From Dyadobacter subterraneus (GTDB taxonomy: Bacteria > Bacteroidota > Bacteroidia > Cytophagales > Spirosomataceae), in the NCBI RefSeq assembly GCF_015221875.1, contig NZ_JACYGY010000001.1, forward strand, positions 434,001-498,000: DNA of 64,000 nucleotides, written 5' to 3'. The notes beneath the pieces are model-generated. The model was not told the DNA's origin and ran no database searches. It saw nothing but the letters and a program-made list of their open reading frames with translations. Of this stretch, positions 18,237 through 27,237 are shown piece by piece; within the stretch, counting starts at the first letter, position 1; each line of letters opens with the position of its first letter. A program made the position numbers and the translations under genes.

Positions 18237-19109
18237 TTACGGAAGACCGTGCAGATAGGTATAAATTGCATTCAATTCTTCATTTGTATAGTTGAAAGCT
18301 TTCCAGGGCATTGCCGGATTTAACTGCTTTCCATTAGGTTTTTTGCCAGTTTGAAGTGTTGTCACAAAACCTTCGGAAGTCCATTTTCCTAAATTTCCGG
18401 TTGAGCTGATGTCCGGAATAGGTGGTTCGTTTGGTCCGTGTGCTTCTCCTCCCTTGAAATTTTCTCCGTGACAACCTGTACAGGTAATGGCCAGATATTT
18501 TCCGTATTCAGGTGTGACGGAAACCGCAACAGCATCAACAGGAACGGCATTGTGATCTATCTTTTCGGCTGGCAAAAGTGGAAATTGATCAAAAAATGTG
18601 AGAATTCTGCCGAGGGGTTTTAAGGATTTGATCCTGTTTTCTTTATCAACTGGCGGACGGGTTTTGACGTAACTTATCAATGAAGCCATATCCTGATTTG
18701 AAATCTCATATATTTCATGAGATGGCATAAACCAAAGTGCGCGGTTATCTTTACCAAGTCCATGACGCAAAGCCCTGATCCAATCCATATCACTATAATT
18801 TATTCCTCCTTTTCCACTTGTAATGTTGGTGCTATATAAAATTCCAACAGGAGACGTATCATCTGCGAAGGCAATTCCACCGGAAAAATCTGTTCCGTGA
18901 CAACCGGTACATGCCCGAATCTCAGCCAAATGTTTGCCTTTTGCCAAAGAAATACTGTCCGTAGGAATGGCCAAATTCTGCACTTTTACTTCATAAACTT
19001 TATTCACCCGCGACTCCACATTAAAGTAGATATAGGTGTAAAAAACCAGAAGAAAAACAAGAAGTCCGCCAATGATAATGCCAGTCCGTTTCAGAATTTT
19101 AGTGATCAT
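18237..19109 (-). CDS. Membrane-anchored dihaem cytochrome c
   Basis: A 290-residue protein with an N-terminal transmembrane anchor (about residues 11-30) and two periplasmic haem c domains, each with CTGCH (67-71 and 210-214). Possible axial methionines are in WFMPSHE (M128) and NPAMPWKAF. The two domains share the ACTGCHG...GG pattern, an internal duplication. It probably delivers electrons to or from a periplasmic dehydrogenase; the partner is not evident. The ScyD-like lipoprotein follows. Confidence 0.9.
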   Translation of the reverse strand: MITKILKRTGIIIGGLLVFLLVFYTYIYFNVESRVNKVYEVKVQNLAIPTDSISLAKGKHLAEIRACTGCHGTDFSGGIAFADDTSPVGILYSTNITSGKGGINYSDMDWIRALRHGLGKDNRALWFMPSHEIYEISNQDMASLISYVKTRPPVDKENRIKSLKPLGRILTFFDQFPLLPAEKIDHNAVPVDAVAVSVTPEYGKYLAITCTGCHGENFKGGEAHGPNEPPIPDISSTGNLGKWTSEGFVTTLQTGKKPNGKQLNPAMPWKAFNYTNEELNAIYTYLHGLP

Positions 19110-19321
19110 AACAAAAGGAGAAATGCAAATTAACAGATCTGAAACTTCCAGTCAATTTTTCGCAGGAAGAGATCAGATGTAATTTTCTAACAGATTTTTA
19201 CATTGTCGAAATATAAAAATCCGATTGATAATCAGTCAAGTAAATATTATTTAGCGGTTTGTTTTATGAGTTAACGGTAACAAATTGTTTGACCAAAAAT
19301 TGAACTATTGGGCGCCAACGA

Positions 19322-19364
19322 AGAAACCCGGTCATTCTCAACAAAGAGATGTAACCGGGTTTCT
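19322..19364 (-). terminator. Terminator after the carboxylase gene
   Basis: Perfect 11-base stem AGAAACCCGGT (19322-19332) with ACCGGGTTTCT (19354-19364), loop of 21, about 30 bases beyond the stop codon at 19391. Confidence 0.65.
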
Positions 19365-19390
19365 GAAAAAAACTTTTTAATGTTATGCTT

Positions 19391-20950
19391 CTACAAAGGG
19401 ATATTTCCGTGTTTTTTTCTTGGCAGTGTGGCAACTTTATTTTCCAGCATACTAAAAGCACGGATGAGTTTTTCTCTGGTTTGTTCCGGGTAAATTACCT
19501 CGTCGATATAACCGCGGTGCGCTGCGCGGTAAGGGTTTGCAAACTTTTTAGTATAGGTATCGATTTTCTCATGCAATTTTTGAGCCGGATTTTCAGATTC
19601 TGCAATTTCCCTTTTGAAAATAATTTCAGCAGCACCGCTTGCGCCCATCACGGCGATTTCCGCGGTCGGCCAGGCATAATTCATATCGGCTCCAATGTGT
19701 TTTGAATTCATAACATCATAGGCACCACCATATGCTTTGCGGGTGATCACTGTGATACGCGGAACCGTAGCTTCGCAAAATGCAAATAACAGTTTTGCAC
19801 CATTTGTGATTATTCCGTTCCATTCCTGATCAGTACCAGGCAAAAATCCGGGAACATCTTCCAATACAAGTAACGGGATATTAAAACAATCACAAAAACG
19901 TACAAAACGCGCTGCTTTCTGACTTGCGTTTATATCAAGGACACCGGCCAAAACAGCTGGCTGATTCGCTACAATTCCTATACTTCTTCCTGCAATTCTT
20001 GCAAATCCGACAACGATATTTTCTGCAAAGTTTTTGTGGACTTCAAAAAATGTTTCAGTGTCCGTTAGTTCCTCGATTACTTCGCGGATATCGTAGGGTT
20101 GATTTGGATTTTCGGGTATGATATCATTTAATGCTGGCCGCGTTTCACTGCCTGGTTCATAGACTAATCTCGGCGCATCATCCTCGCAGTTTTGGGGAAG
20201 ATAACTCAGAAGTTTTTTAATATTCAGCAGACATTCTACTTCGTTTGGCGTGACGAAATGTGTAACGCCGGATTTTGTCGCATGGGTCATGGCACCACCC
20301 AATTCCTCAGAAGTAACATCTTCATGGGTAACGGTTTTAACAACATTTGGTCCGGTCACAAACATATAACTGCTGTTTTCCACCATCATGATAAAATCCG
20401 TAATCGCAGGCGAGTAAACAGCACCACCAGCGCATGGACCCATGATGGCCGAAATTTGTGGAATAACGCCGGATGCCAGAGTGTTTTTGTAAAAAATATC
20501 GGCATATCCTGCCAGAGAAAGTACGCCTTCCTGAATCCGTGCTCCGCCAGAATCATTTAAACCAATAACGGGAGCGCCGTTTTTCATGGCAAGATCCATG
20601 ATTTTACAAATTTTCTCCGCATGTGTTTCCGATAGGGACCCACCGAAAACTGTAAAATCCTGGGCAAAAACGTAAACTAATCTTCCATTGATTTTGCCAT
20701 AACCTGTTATAACGCCGTCGCCAAGATAATGCTCTTTGTCCAGTCCAAAATCTCTGCTTCTGTGCATTACAAATTTGCCGATTTCTTCAAAAGTACCTTC
20801 GTCAATAAGAATAGAAACCCTTTCACGAGCGGTTAATTTTCCTTTTGCATGTTGGGTTTTAATCCGGTGTTCGCCGCCTCCAAGGTCAGCTTCTGCGTTT
20901 TTTTTATCTAATTGATCCTTTTTCGAAATTGCGGCAGACGTTAATTCCAT
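19391..20950 (-). CDS. Acyl-CoA carboxylase beta subunit (propionyl/methylmalonyl-CoA type)
   Basis: Carboxyltransferase of 519 residues that moves CO2 between biotin and an acyl-CoA. It has both crotonase-like halves: [13 protein letters not shown] at the start, the first oxyanion region [14 protein letters not shown] and [12 protein letters not shown], and the second region with [20 protein letters not shown] and [10 protein letters not shown]. These match PccB/MmdA. The direction (propionyl-CoA carboxylase versus methylmalonyl-CoA decarboxylase) cannot be decided here; no biotin carboxylase or biotin carrier gene is adjacent. Cytoplasmic. Divergent from porQ. Confidence 0.92.
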   Translation of the reverse strand: MELTSAAISKKDQLDKKNAEADLGGGEHRIKTQHAKGKLTARERVSILIDEGTFEEIGKFVMHRSRDFGLDKEHYLGDGVITGYGKINGRLVYVFAQDFTVFGGSLSETHAEKICKIMDLAMKNGAPVIGLNDSGGARIQEGVLSLAGYADIFYKNTLASGVIPQISAIMGPCAGGAVYSPAITDFIMMVENSSYMFVTGPNVVKTVTHEDVTSEELGGAMTHATKSGVTHFVTPNEVECLLNIKKLLSYLPQNCEDDAPRLVYEPGSETRPALNDIIPENPNQPYDIREVIEELTDTETFFEVHKNFAENIVVGFARIAGRSIGIVANQPAVLAGVLDINASQKAARFVRFCDCFNIPLLVLEDVPGFLPGTDQEWNGIITNGAKLLFAFCEATVPRITVITRKAYGGAYDVMNSKHIGADMNYAWPTAEIAVMGASGAAEIIFKREIAESENPAQKLHEKIDTYTKKFANPYRAAHRGYIDEVIYPEQTREKLIRAFSMLENKVATLPRKKHGNIPL

Positions 20951-21039
20951 GTAATACAGACGATATGGTTACATTTGTTTTTGAACAGATTCATAAATAT
21001 AATGTCATTTTAACGGAATCGGGAAATTTTTGCATTTCT

Positions 21040-22083
21040 ATGAGGCAAATTGGTACGGGCTTATCTTTTTTGACGGTTTTTCTTTTCCTGGTTTTGGGAA
21101 ACAGTAATGCGCAAACGACCGGAGGAAAAAGCGGACTTAATTTTCTGCAACTTCCCTCGCAGGCAAAAAGTACCGCGCTAGGCTCGAATCATATGACTAT
21201 TTCAGGAAATGATCCGGCACTTTTTTTGCAGAATCCGGCACTGCTTGACTCGTCAAAACAAGATCAGGTTTCAGTTAATATAATGCCATACCTTGCTGAT
21301 ACCAGGTTTTTAAATCTGGCTTATGGTCATGAAGTAAAACGCACTTCCGGAACCTGGGCTGTTGGTTTACAGTATCTGAATTATGGTACTATTACTGAGA
21401 CGGATGCTTCCGGTAATGTTGTTGGGGAATTTCGGGCTGCTGATTATGGATTATCTGCCGGATATGGACAAACCGTTGGTGCTTTTACGCTGGGCGGTTC
21501 TGTCAAATTTGTCGGTTCATCCATAGAATCCTATCATGTTTATGGAATGGCTTTTGACTGGGGTGGCGTTTTCAAACATCCTAACCAGGATTTCACGATA
21601 GGTTTTGTAGTAAAAAACCTGGGATTTTTGAAGCAAAATTTCACAGGAGCAAATACGCCGGTTTTACCCTTGGATCTGAGAACCGGGATAACTTTCAAAC
21701 CGAAATATATGCCAATACGGTTTTCGGCGACAATTCATCACCTGAATAGTTTTGACATGGTTTACAACGATCCGAATTTGTTTTTTACTTATGATATCAA
21801 TGGGGTCAGAATTCCAAGAAAAGTAGGAGTGACAGAGAAACTGGCCCGACATTTATCAATAGGAGCAGAATTATTGCTGGATAAAAACTTCAAAATCCTT
21901 CTGGGTTACGATCATTTAAAAAGACAGGAATTGAAATTATATAATGCAGGAGGATTGGCCGGATTTTCATTCGGAGCCTGGCTTCGTGTTAAAAGATTTG
22001 AAATCAGTTACGGAAGAGCGCAATATACGCCTGGGTTTGGAAGCAGCTCTTTGTCGATTTTGATGAATTTGAAGAAGCAATAA
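21040..22083 (+). CDS. porQ: Type IX secretion system protein PorQ
   Basis: A 347-residue outer-membrane barrel protein of the Bacteroidota type IX secretion system. A signal peptide (FLTVFLFLVLGNSNAQ) ends near residue 24 of this start, followed by GLNFLQLPSQAKSTALGSNH and the conserved NDPALFLQNPALLDS block, then alternating aromatic beta strands to a C-terminal barrel strand. I chose ATG at 21040 because the longer frame from 20929 would overlap the divergent carboxylase start and place 37 residues before the signal peptide. PorQ is thought to act with PorU in anchoring secreted proteins; porU is not in the window. It abuts the convergent HEAT gene with no spacer. Confidence 0.88.
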   Translation: MRQIGTGLSFLTVFLFLVLGNSNAQTTGGKSGLNFLQLPSQAKSTALGSNHMTISGNDPALFLQNPALLDSSKQDQVSVNIMPYLADTRFLNLAYGHEVKRTSGTWAVGLQYLNYGTITETDASGNVVGEFRAADYGLSAGYGQTVGAFTLGGSVKFVGSSIESYHVYGMAFDWGGVFKHPNQDFTIGFVVKNLGFLKQNFTGANTPVLPLDLRTGITFKPKYMPIRFSATIHHLNSFDMVYNDPNLFFTYDINGVRIPRKVGVTEKLARHLSIGAELLLDKNFKILLGYDHLKRQELKLYNAGGLAGFSFGAWLRVKRFEISYGRAQYTPGFGSSSLSILMNLKKQ

Positions 22084-22713
22084 CTATTTCTTCAAAATCA
22101 ATTTACTAGTAAAAGCTATACGTTTATCTTCCAGATTCCATTCAGCTGTTTTCCGCTTAACCAGGTCAGGGAATTTACGACTGATATCTCTCAGTGCATT
22201 CCCAACCGATTTTCGTACATATTCACTTTCATTCTGATTATGCTGACTTATCAACTGGATTGCGATCTCCGGATTTTCTTTGAAACAAGGTCTGGAAGTC
22301 CATATTCTCAATCCTTCAATTACAGCCCGAACGACATTAGGATTTTCATCTGAAAGCCAATTTTCAATTTCAGGAAGAGCAGATTTGTAACCAATTTGTT
22401 TTGCGTAGTAATCAAAAGCTTTGGCAAGCATTTCCTGCACCCGCCAGTTTTCATCCTTTGAAACCTGTGTTTTTAGAATTTTTAAAGCAGAAATATTTTC
22501 AGCACAAAGAGCTCCAAATAAATACGTTCCTAGCATTCTGCCCTGGTAACTTTCATGTTTAATAAGTTCCTGGGCAATTTCAAAGTGATTAAGATTTTCG
22601 TCTTTTATTAAATCATCACCTGCGGATATGATATGTTTGAAGCCGTGTTCGGTTTTGGTGAGGTGGGAGAGGAGTGTGGTGAGATTGGTATCCAGCGTCA
22701 TCATAAACACCAT
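22084..22713 (-). CDS. HEAT-repeat protein resembling DNA alkylation repair (AlkD-like) proteins
   Basis: A 209-residue all-helical protein. Segments such as NWRVQEMLAKAFDYYAKQIG and PNVVRAVIEGLRIWTSR match the AlkD/AlkC-like HEAT pattern, with Trp and Arg residues on the concave face; there is no other domain. Glycosylase activity is predicted from family only. Its ATG at 22713 overlaps by one base the stop of the degenerate PIN toxin (TAATG), so it may be translationally coupled in an operon with that pair; ATGs at 22704 and 22701 are alternatives. Confidence 0.65.
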   Translation of the reverse strand: MVFMMTLDTNLTTLLSHLTKTEHGFKHIISAGDDLIKDENLNHFEIAQELIKHESYQGRMLGTYLFGALCAENISALKILKTQVSKDENWRVQEMLAKAFDYYAKQIGYKSALPEIENWLSDENPNVVRAVIEGLRIWTSRPCFKENPEIAIQLISQHNQNESEYVRKSVGNALRDISRKFPDLVKRKTAEWNLEDKRIAFTSKLILKK

Positions 22714-23161
22714 TAAAATTTACTTGTCCTTATTATAAGTTTGTATAATTCTTCTGTTGTTACAAACTTATTCCATTTTTTCTTTTGTAATCCTGTTAAC
22801 AATTCTTTATCACCACTCCATAATTTTGCCTTGGCATGTTCTGTTAATACTATGAATTCAGTATCATCTATATCAATGTCATGTGTCAGTTTCTCAGATT
22901 TTTGGTACACCTCCTTGGAATGAGCCTGATATTAATAAATCTGATTCTTCCTGTAATTAATTGAATAATTCTGTTCAATTCTTCTTCTGAATACCCTGAA
23001 ATTTTCCTGATTTTATCTCAGTGTTCACTAATTTCGGTTAGTAATTGCTCAGTTGAATAAAAGTTTAATCTGGATTTAGGTAAAAGTAAAATTTGAGCGA
23101 TTCGACTGTTAGTGTTAAGGATTGCGCTAAAAGCAATATTCGTGTCTACTACAATTCTCAT
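22713..23161 (-). pseudogene. Broken PIN-domain toxin (VapC-like)
   Basis: Reading on the minus strand from ATG at 23161, the sequence begins MRIVVDTNIAFSAIL, the PIN start with its first metal Asp. A TGA stop interrupts codon 48 (23018-23020); after it the frame continues in homology until a one-base deletion around 22913-22920, beyond which the third part runs in another frame with DIDIDDTEFIVL and LWSGDKELLTGL, the later acidic residues of the PIN fold, to the stop at 22713-22715. So one nonsense change and one frameshift. The start overlaps the intact antitoxin stop (ATGA). Confidence 0.8.
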
Positions 23162-23361
23162 AAGCCAAGTTTAGACTTGGTTTCAGTCCATCTTCCTTTT
23201 TTTATTTTTTTTACTAAATCATCAACTCCTTGCTGGGAAACTGTTGCGTTTTTGGAGAGTTCTTTAAATTCAAACAAATCCGCCATATCCTGTAAGTCAT
23301 CTAAATTAACAGTCACTGGTAAACGGAAAATTACCTCATTTTTTGTTCTTTCTATGATCAT
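23158..23361 (-). CDS. Putative antitoxin partnering the PIN pseudogene
   Basis: A 67-residue protein (MIIERTKNEVIFRLP...) with an N-terminal beta strand and a helical, charged C-terminal half, the size and charge pattern of antitoxins that precede PIN toxins. Its stop TGA overlaps the PIN start by the classical ATGA arrangement. It appears intact while its toxin is broken. Assignment rests mostly on this arrangement. Confidence 0.6.
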   Translation of the reverse strand: MIIERTKNEVIFRLPVTVNLDDLQDMADLFEFKELSKNATVSQQGVDDLVKKIKKGRWTETKSKLGL

Positions 23362-23406
23362 GGTTTTTTATTTAAATATACAAAAAACAAATTTAAGTTG
23401 TCCGGA

Positions 23407-23835
23407 TTATCCTTCTTTGAAACCAAGTTTGGACAATCTGGAATTTATAGACCCGACGTTTCTACCAAAAATTTCCATTAATTGCTTAATACTGTTTCCT
23501 TCCAGATAAAGTTTTGAGAGTAAAAGATCGTCATCCTGGCTCCATGGCATGTAAGCATTTAGATGGCGTTCTTTGGAATTTTGCATTACACTTTTAGTAA
23601 TGGCTTTTTCCGAAGAAGGAAAATGTTTGAGGGCACTTTGAAATGCGTCCATTATTTTGTGGATATCTTCCTCAAAAATCAGTATTTGATGTCTTTCGAA
23701 TTCACCGTCTTGGAGTCGTTTGCTTTCAGTAATCTTTACATATTTTAACCGTTCCCGTGTTTGTTTAACGTCAAGAAAGTAGGTGCGTTTTCCAGCATCA
23801 ACTTTTAAACTTTCAATAGTGTTGTAATCCGCCAT
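23407..23835 (-). CDS. PUR-alpha (DUF3276) nucleic-acid-binding protein with C-terminal HTH-like extension
   Basis: A 142-residue protein. Residues about 10-75 match the PUR/DUF3276 repeat: AGKRTYFLDVKQTRE, KYVKITESKR and FERHQILIFEEDIHKI, a single-stranded DNA/RNA-binding fold present in most Bacteroidota. After a linker, residues 98-142 (MPWSQDDDLLLSKLYLEG, GRNVGSINSRLSKLGF) form a helix-rich unit resembling a Myb/SANT or GcrA-like DNA-binding HTH. The fold matches are mine by eye. A TATTTTTG box (23874-23881, minus) is a possible -7 element 39 bases upstream. It sits between two decayed toxin-antitoxin pairs. Confidence 0.7.
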   Translation of the reverse strand: MADYNTIESLKVDAGKRTYFLDVKQTRERLKYVKITESKRLQDGEFERHQILIFEEDIHKIMDAFQSALKHFPSSEKAITKSVMQNSKERHLNAYMPWSQDDDLLLSKLYLEGNSIKQLMEIFGRNVGSINSRLSKLGFKEG

Positions 23836-23913
23836 GTCAAATTATTTTAAGGTTTGTTTGTTGATGTAACCCAAAAATAAATTGTGGAAACGAGATTTTT
23901 AGTCGGGGAAAGT

Positions 23914-23936
23914 CTTTATGCAATCTTTGCATAAAG
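23914..23936. repeat. Perfect 10-base-arm palindrome
   Basis: CTTTATGCAA (23914-23923), 3 bases, TTGCATAAAG (23927-23936). It lies in the 236-base gap 23836-24071, upstream of the PUR-alpha gene and downstream of hepT. It could be an operator for a dimeric regulator or a hairpin; there is no T-tract of terminator length. Confidence 0.5.
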
Positions 23937-24071
23937 ATTTGTTAATCAGTCTTTGTTGACTAATTTTTGCGCGGATTTGGTGTTGGTTTTTGGTATGAAT
24001 AAGTGTAATTATAGGAGGGGTATTTTGATCAGGATAAGTAGATATTCCGAAGACAAAGGAAGTCAGGCAAC

Positions 24072-24405
24072 TTAATTTAACAAATTTTCAACTTCCTGTT
24101 TTAAAATTGGTAGATGTCTTATAACAATTCCCCATATGATATCATCGGAAACAGCATCACAGGCATGAATAATTCTATTTCTTGTATCAACAAGTTTTCT
24201 GGAATTGGTAATCACAATAGATTTATCTCTTTTAAGAATCCGACTCATGGCTTCGCAATAATTTCAATGTTTCGTTCGACGGCTCTTTTTGTTTTTAAAT
24301 CAGCCTTGTATTTCAAGAATTCTTTTGGACCATCGTTAAAAAAATCTCAATCTCGGAGACGGCATTTAAGATATCGTAGAGCCAAACTTTTATTTCATCG
24401 TCCAT
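24072..24405 (-). pseudogene. hepT: Broken HepT toxin (DUF86) of an MntA-HepT pair
   Basis: From ATG at 24405 (minus strand) the sequence reads MDDEIKVWLYDILNAVSEIEIF, then a seven-T run (24338-24344 on the plus strand as A) is one base short and shifts the frame. The next block reads FNDGPKEFLKYKADLKTKRAVERNIEII before a second one-base loss near 24253. The last block reads MSRILKRDKSIV to the TAA at 24072. The HEPN RNase motif R-x4-H-x-Y appears as RNRIIHAC: the tyrosine is replaced by cysteine (codon at 24159-24161). Overlaps the mntA end by 11 bases. Confidence 0.82.
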
Positions 24406-24697
24406 AAACAAGTTTCCTTTGCAGGTTAATGGATTTTCTGAAATATGGATTTTTGATAGCTTGTTCTTCAAGTAAATCGATTGGTCTTTTTAGAATATCT
24501 TGAAGAGAAAATTTGAGATCGAAATAATTATCAGCATATTCTTCAATTTCAATTGTTTCAAAATCAACGATTAGATCTATATCGCTATCATTATTAAACT
24601 TTTCAGTCAGAACTGAACCAAAAGCATACAAGCTTTTCACTTTGTGGGTTTCACAAAGTTGAATGATCTCCGAAGTGTATAATTCTAGCCTTTTCAT
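24395..24697 (-). CDS. mntA: MntA-type minimal nucleotidyltransferase antitoxin
   Basis: A 100-residue protein with the polymerase-beta nucleotidyltransferase signature G27-S28-x10-D39-x-D41 and a third acidic residue at D45 (FGSVLTEKF, SDIDLIVDF). In MntA-HepT systems this enzyme adenylylates the tyrosine of the HepT R-x4-H-x-Y motif and so silences the RNase. Here the partner hepT follows with an 11-base overlap but is broken. The gene itself seems intact. Predicted cytoplasmic. Confidence 0.85.
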   Translation of the reverse strand: MKRLELYTSEIIQLCETHKVKSLYAFGSVLTEKFNNDSDIDLIVDFETIEIEEYADNYFDLKFSLQDILKRPIDLLEEQAIKNPYFRKSINLQRKLVYGR

Positions 24698-24769
24698 CTA
24701 TTCTAAATTGATATTGAAAGTATTACAAAAATACATATTTGTTTCTTCTTTAATAGGCAACAAATTGTA

Positions 24770-26272
24770 TTAGATATTCTCAATAACCTCCCCCTTCTCC
24801 AATTTCAAAAACTTCGTCACACAGGAAGGAATTTCATTCAGGTAATGTGAAACATAAATTAGCGTTCGTTCAGGTGTATCGCAAATTGCGTCTACCACGG
24901 ATTTGAAATATTCAATCGAAATGGTGTCCAATCCCTGACACGGTTCATCCAGAATTAATAATGGTGGATTTTTCACCAAAGCTCTTGCCAATAAAACCAA
25001 GCGCTGCTCGCCTTTTGATAGTTGAGAGAAATCTTTTTCAATCAACGCATGTACGTGAAGAAGTTCAGCAACTTCATGTACACGTTCAATCTGGATCTCA
25101 GTCAGTTTTTTGAAAAAGATACCCGTCGCGTCGAAAAAGCCGGATGCGATGGTTTTGAAAACAGTTGTATTTTTTGGAAAATAAAGATGAAGCTCAGGCG
25201 AAACGTGACCGATTTTCTGTTTGATATCCCAAATGGAAGCACCGATCCCGCCGCGTTTTTTATCAAATAAATCAAAATCATTTGCAAAACGTTGTGGATT
25301 ATCTGCTGTGATAATGCTAAGCAAAGTTGATTTTCCGGATCCGTTAGCACCGGATAAAGCCCACTTTTCTCCTTTATTAATTTTCCAGTTGATACCTTTT
25401 AAAATTTGATCTTCGCCATACTTAACCCGGATATTTCTTAGGTCAATGGCTACTTCAAAATCCTTAAAATTGGGTTCTCCAAAGTTTGCCAGTTTTTGTG
25501 GGTCCGGTTTTGGAAAAGCTTCAACATTATGGTTTGTGATCTGATATTCACCGACAGAAATCAATTTTTCAATACTTCCGTGATTCATTTCAAGGATATT
25601 GGTAACACAAGGCGGAATTTCTGTTGCCGAAGTTGCAATGATTATTGTGACACCGGATTGAGCCAGTTCACTCAAAGCATTTCTCAAAACTTCACGCGAA
25701 TGAACATCAAGTCCGCTGAACGGATGATCCAGAAGTAATATTTTAGGATGTTTTAACAGCGATTTTGCTAATAACATCCGTCGGGTTTCTCCATTGGATA
25801 ATGTGACAAAAGGGTGGTCTAGCAAATGGGAAATGGATAACAATTCACTCACTTTTTTTAATTGCTCTTCATTTACTTTTGATGGTGCAAGCTGAACCGA
25901 ATTGTCATTTACAGTTCCGACAGGTTTCAATTGATCTGTCAAAATTGCTCTTACAGATGGCGCTCTTTCCGCTTCATAAGCATGAAAACGCTGCTGATAA
26001 TATTCTGCTCCTGCACTTACGATTCGATTGAAGGAATAGTCATTGGGTACAAATTCAATAATCTCACGAACCGGCTGATCGAATCCGTAACTTAATTTGC
26101 CTTTGGCCACCGGCCATTTTCCGGCGATAATATCGAGTAACGTAGTTTTTCCTGATCCATTCGGTCCGATTATAGCCCAGTGTTGTCCGGATTTTATTTT
26201 CCAGTTCAGATTTGTTAATACTGTGGTATCGTACTTTTTTACAAAAATATTTTCTAATGACAGCTGGCTCAT
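24770..26272 (-). CDS. Double ABC ATPase, ModF/PhrA-like
   Basis: A 500-residue soluble protein with two nucleotide-binding domains and no membrane domain. NBD1: Walker A GPNGSGKTTLL (about 36-46), signature LSNGETRR (about 163), Walker B ILLLDHPFSGLD (about 180). NBD2: Walker A GANGSGKSTLLS (about 310), signature LSKGEQRL, Walker B LLILDEPCQGLD (about 442). The layout matches ModF-type proteins (often annotated as molybdenum ABC or photorepair ATPases), but no mod genes are adjacent and the function is unclear. In NBD1 the usual catalytic Glu after Walker B is His. Confidence 0.8.
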   Translation of the reverse strand: MSQLSLENIFVKKYDTTVLTNLNWKIKSGQHWAIIGPNGSGKTTLLDIIAGKWPVAKGKLSYGFDQPVREIIEFVPNDYSFNRIVSAGAEYYQQRFHAYEAERAPSVRAILTDQLKPVGTVNDNSVQLAPSKVNEEQLKKVSELLSISHLLDHPFVTLSNGETRRMLLAKSLLKHPKILLLDHPFSGLDVHSREVLRNALSELAQSGVTIIIATSATEIPPCVTNILEMNHGSIEKLISVGEYQITNHNVEAFPKPDPQKLANFGEPNFKDFEVAIDLRNIRVKYGEDQILKGINWKINKGEKWALSGANGSGKSTLLSIITADNPQRFANDFDLFDKKRGGIGASIWDIKQKIGHVSPELHLYFPKNTTVFKTIASGFFDATGIFFKKLTEIQIERVHEVAELLHVHALIEKDFSQLSKGEQRLVLLARALVKNPPLLILDEPCQGLDTISIEYFKSVVDAICDTPERTLIYVSHYLNEIPSCVTKFLKLEKGEVIENI

Positions 26273-26455
26273 AAGGAATACTCAAATCAAATTAATCTTC
26301 CGCGACGGCTATATTCGGCCGGTTACATTTTGGGAACAAAGATTGTGAAGTTTGATAAGAATCAAAAGGAGAAGTGGCCTATAAAAGAAAACACCCGACT
26401 CAACTTTTCGCGGAATCAGGTGCTTGACCAGATAATTTATTTTGAAATTACGATG

Positions 26456-27007
26456 TCACTGGTGCAATTCCATATTAAACTCTTTCATCATTTGATTGAT
26501 AAAAGCGGGTAAGTCATCCGTTTTTCTGCTGGTTACCAAACTGTTGTCAGTTGTTACATTATTGTCGGTCCAGATTGCTCCGGCATTTTCCAGATCATTT
26601 TTAATCGCAGCATTGGAAGTCAAGGTTCTACCCAAAACTACATCTGCGTCAATCAAAATCTGCGGACCGTGACATATAGCTGCCACCGGCTTATGATTCA
26701 TGAAAAATGAACGAACAAATTCAATTGCTTTTGTATTAGTTCGTAAGGCATCCACACCCATCACACCGCCCGGGATAACCAAAGCGTCATAATAATCTGC
26801 TCTTGCATTATCTAGCGGTACATCTACTTTATGCGTTCCACCCCAATCTACATGGTTCCAACCTTTTACTGAATCCTTATTAGGTGATATAATATGGGTC
26901 GTCGCACCATTTTTGTCCAGAGCCTCCCTCGGACATGTCATTTCCACCTGTTCAAATCCGTCGGCTACCAAAATGGCAACCTTGATTACATTTGATGTCG
27001 AGTCCAT
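26456..27007 (-). CDS. DJ-1/PfpI-family protein
   Basis: A 183-residue cytoplasmic protein with the class I glutamine-amidotransferase-like fold. The nucleophile elbow AAICHGPQIL places Cys at 112 and His at 113; DGFEQVEM supplies the acidic residue near 19, and VIPGGVMG the oxyanion loop. This matches the PfpI/YhbO group, reported as stress-protective proteins with deglycase, glyoxalase or peptidase activities (debated). It is located between clpB and the ABC ATPase but with separate spacing, so probably its own transcript. Confidence 0.88.
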   Translation of the reverse strand: MDSTSNVIKVAILVADGFEQVEMTCPREALDKNGATTHIISPNKDSVKGWNHVDWGGTHKVDVPLDNARADYYDALVIPGGVMGVDALRTNTKAIEFVRSFFMNHKPVAAICHGPQILIDADVVLGRTLTSNAAIKNDLENAGAIWTDNNVTTDNSLVTSRKTDDLPAFINQMMKEFNMELHQ

Positions 27008-27185
27008 GATTATATTAATTTGAATTATTGCATGAAAATTTTTAATAAATTAATGATCACAAATAATATGCCAAGAGAAAATTGAAATAAGTGAAGATTT
27101 TTTATTTCAAGACCTGAAAGGTCTTTCACATAGGAGACTAACTGATTGATTGTTAAGTTACAAAAAATCACAGATAAGTAAAAGA

Positions 27186-27214
27186 AAGAGCGCAACAAAA
27201 TTTGCTGCGCTCTT
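27186..27214 (-). terminator. Terminator of clpB
   Basis: Stem AAGAGCGCA (27186-27194) with TGCGCTCTT (27206-27214), loop of 11; on the minus strand a T-rich tract follows. It lies 24 bases after the clpB stop. Confidence 0.75.
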
Positions 27215-27237
27215 AAATAATCTGAATTTGACTAAAA

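Noticed and set aside
20929..21039. Longer N-terminus for PorQ from 20929
   Set aside because: It would overlap the divergent carboxylase start and put 37 non-signal residues ahead of a clear signal peptide.
23018..23020. TGA in the PIN gene as a selenocysteine codon
   Set aside because: No SECIS-like hairpin directly after it and a separate frameshift exists further on; decay is simpler.
24114..24407. 97-residue plus-strand open frame
   Set aside because: Antisense to the broken hepT, which has clear family similarity on the minus strand.
22713..24697. A defence island
   Set aside because: Only toxin-antitoxin remnants and a PUR-like protein are present; no restriction, CRISPR, CBASS or related enzyme was found.
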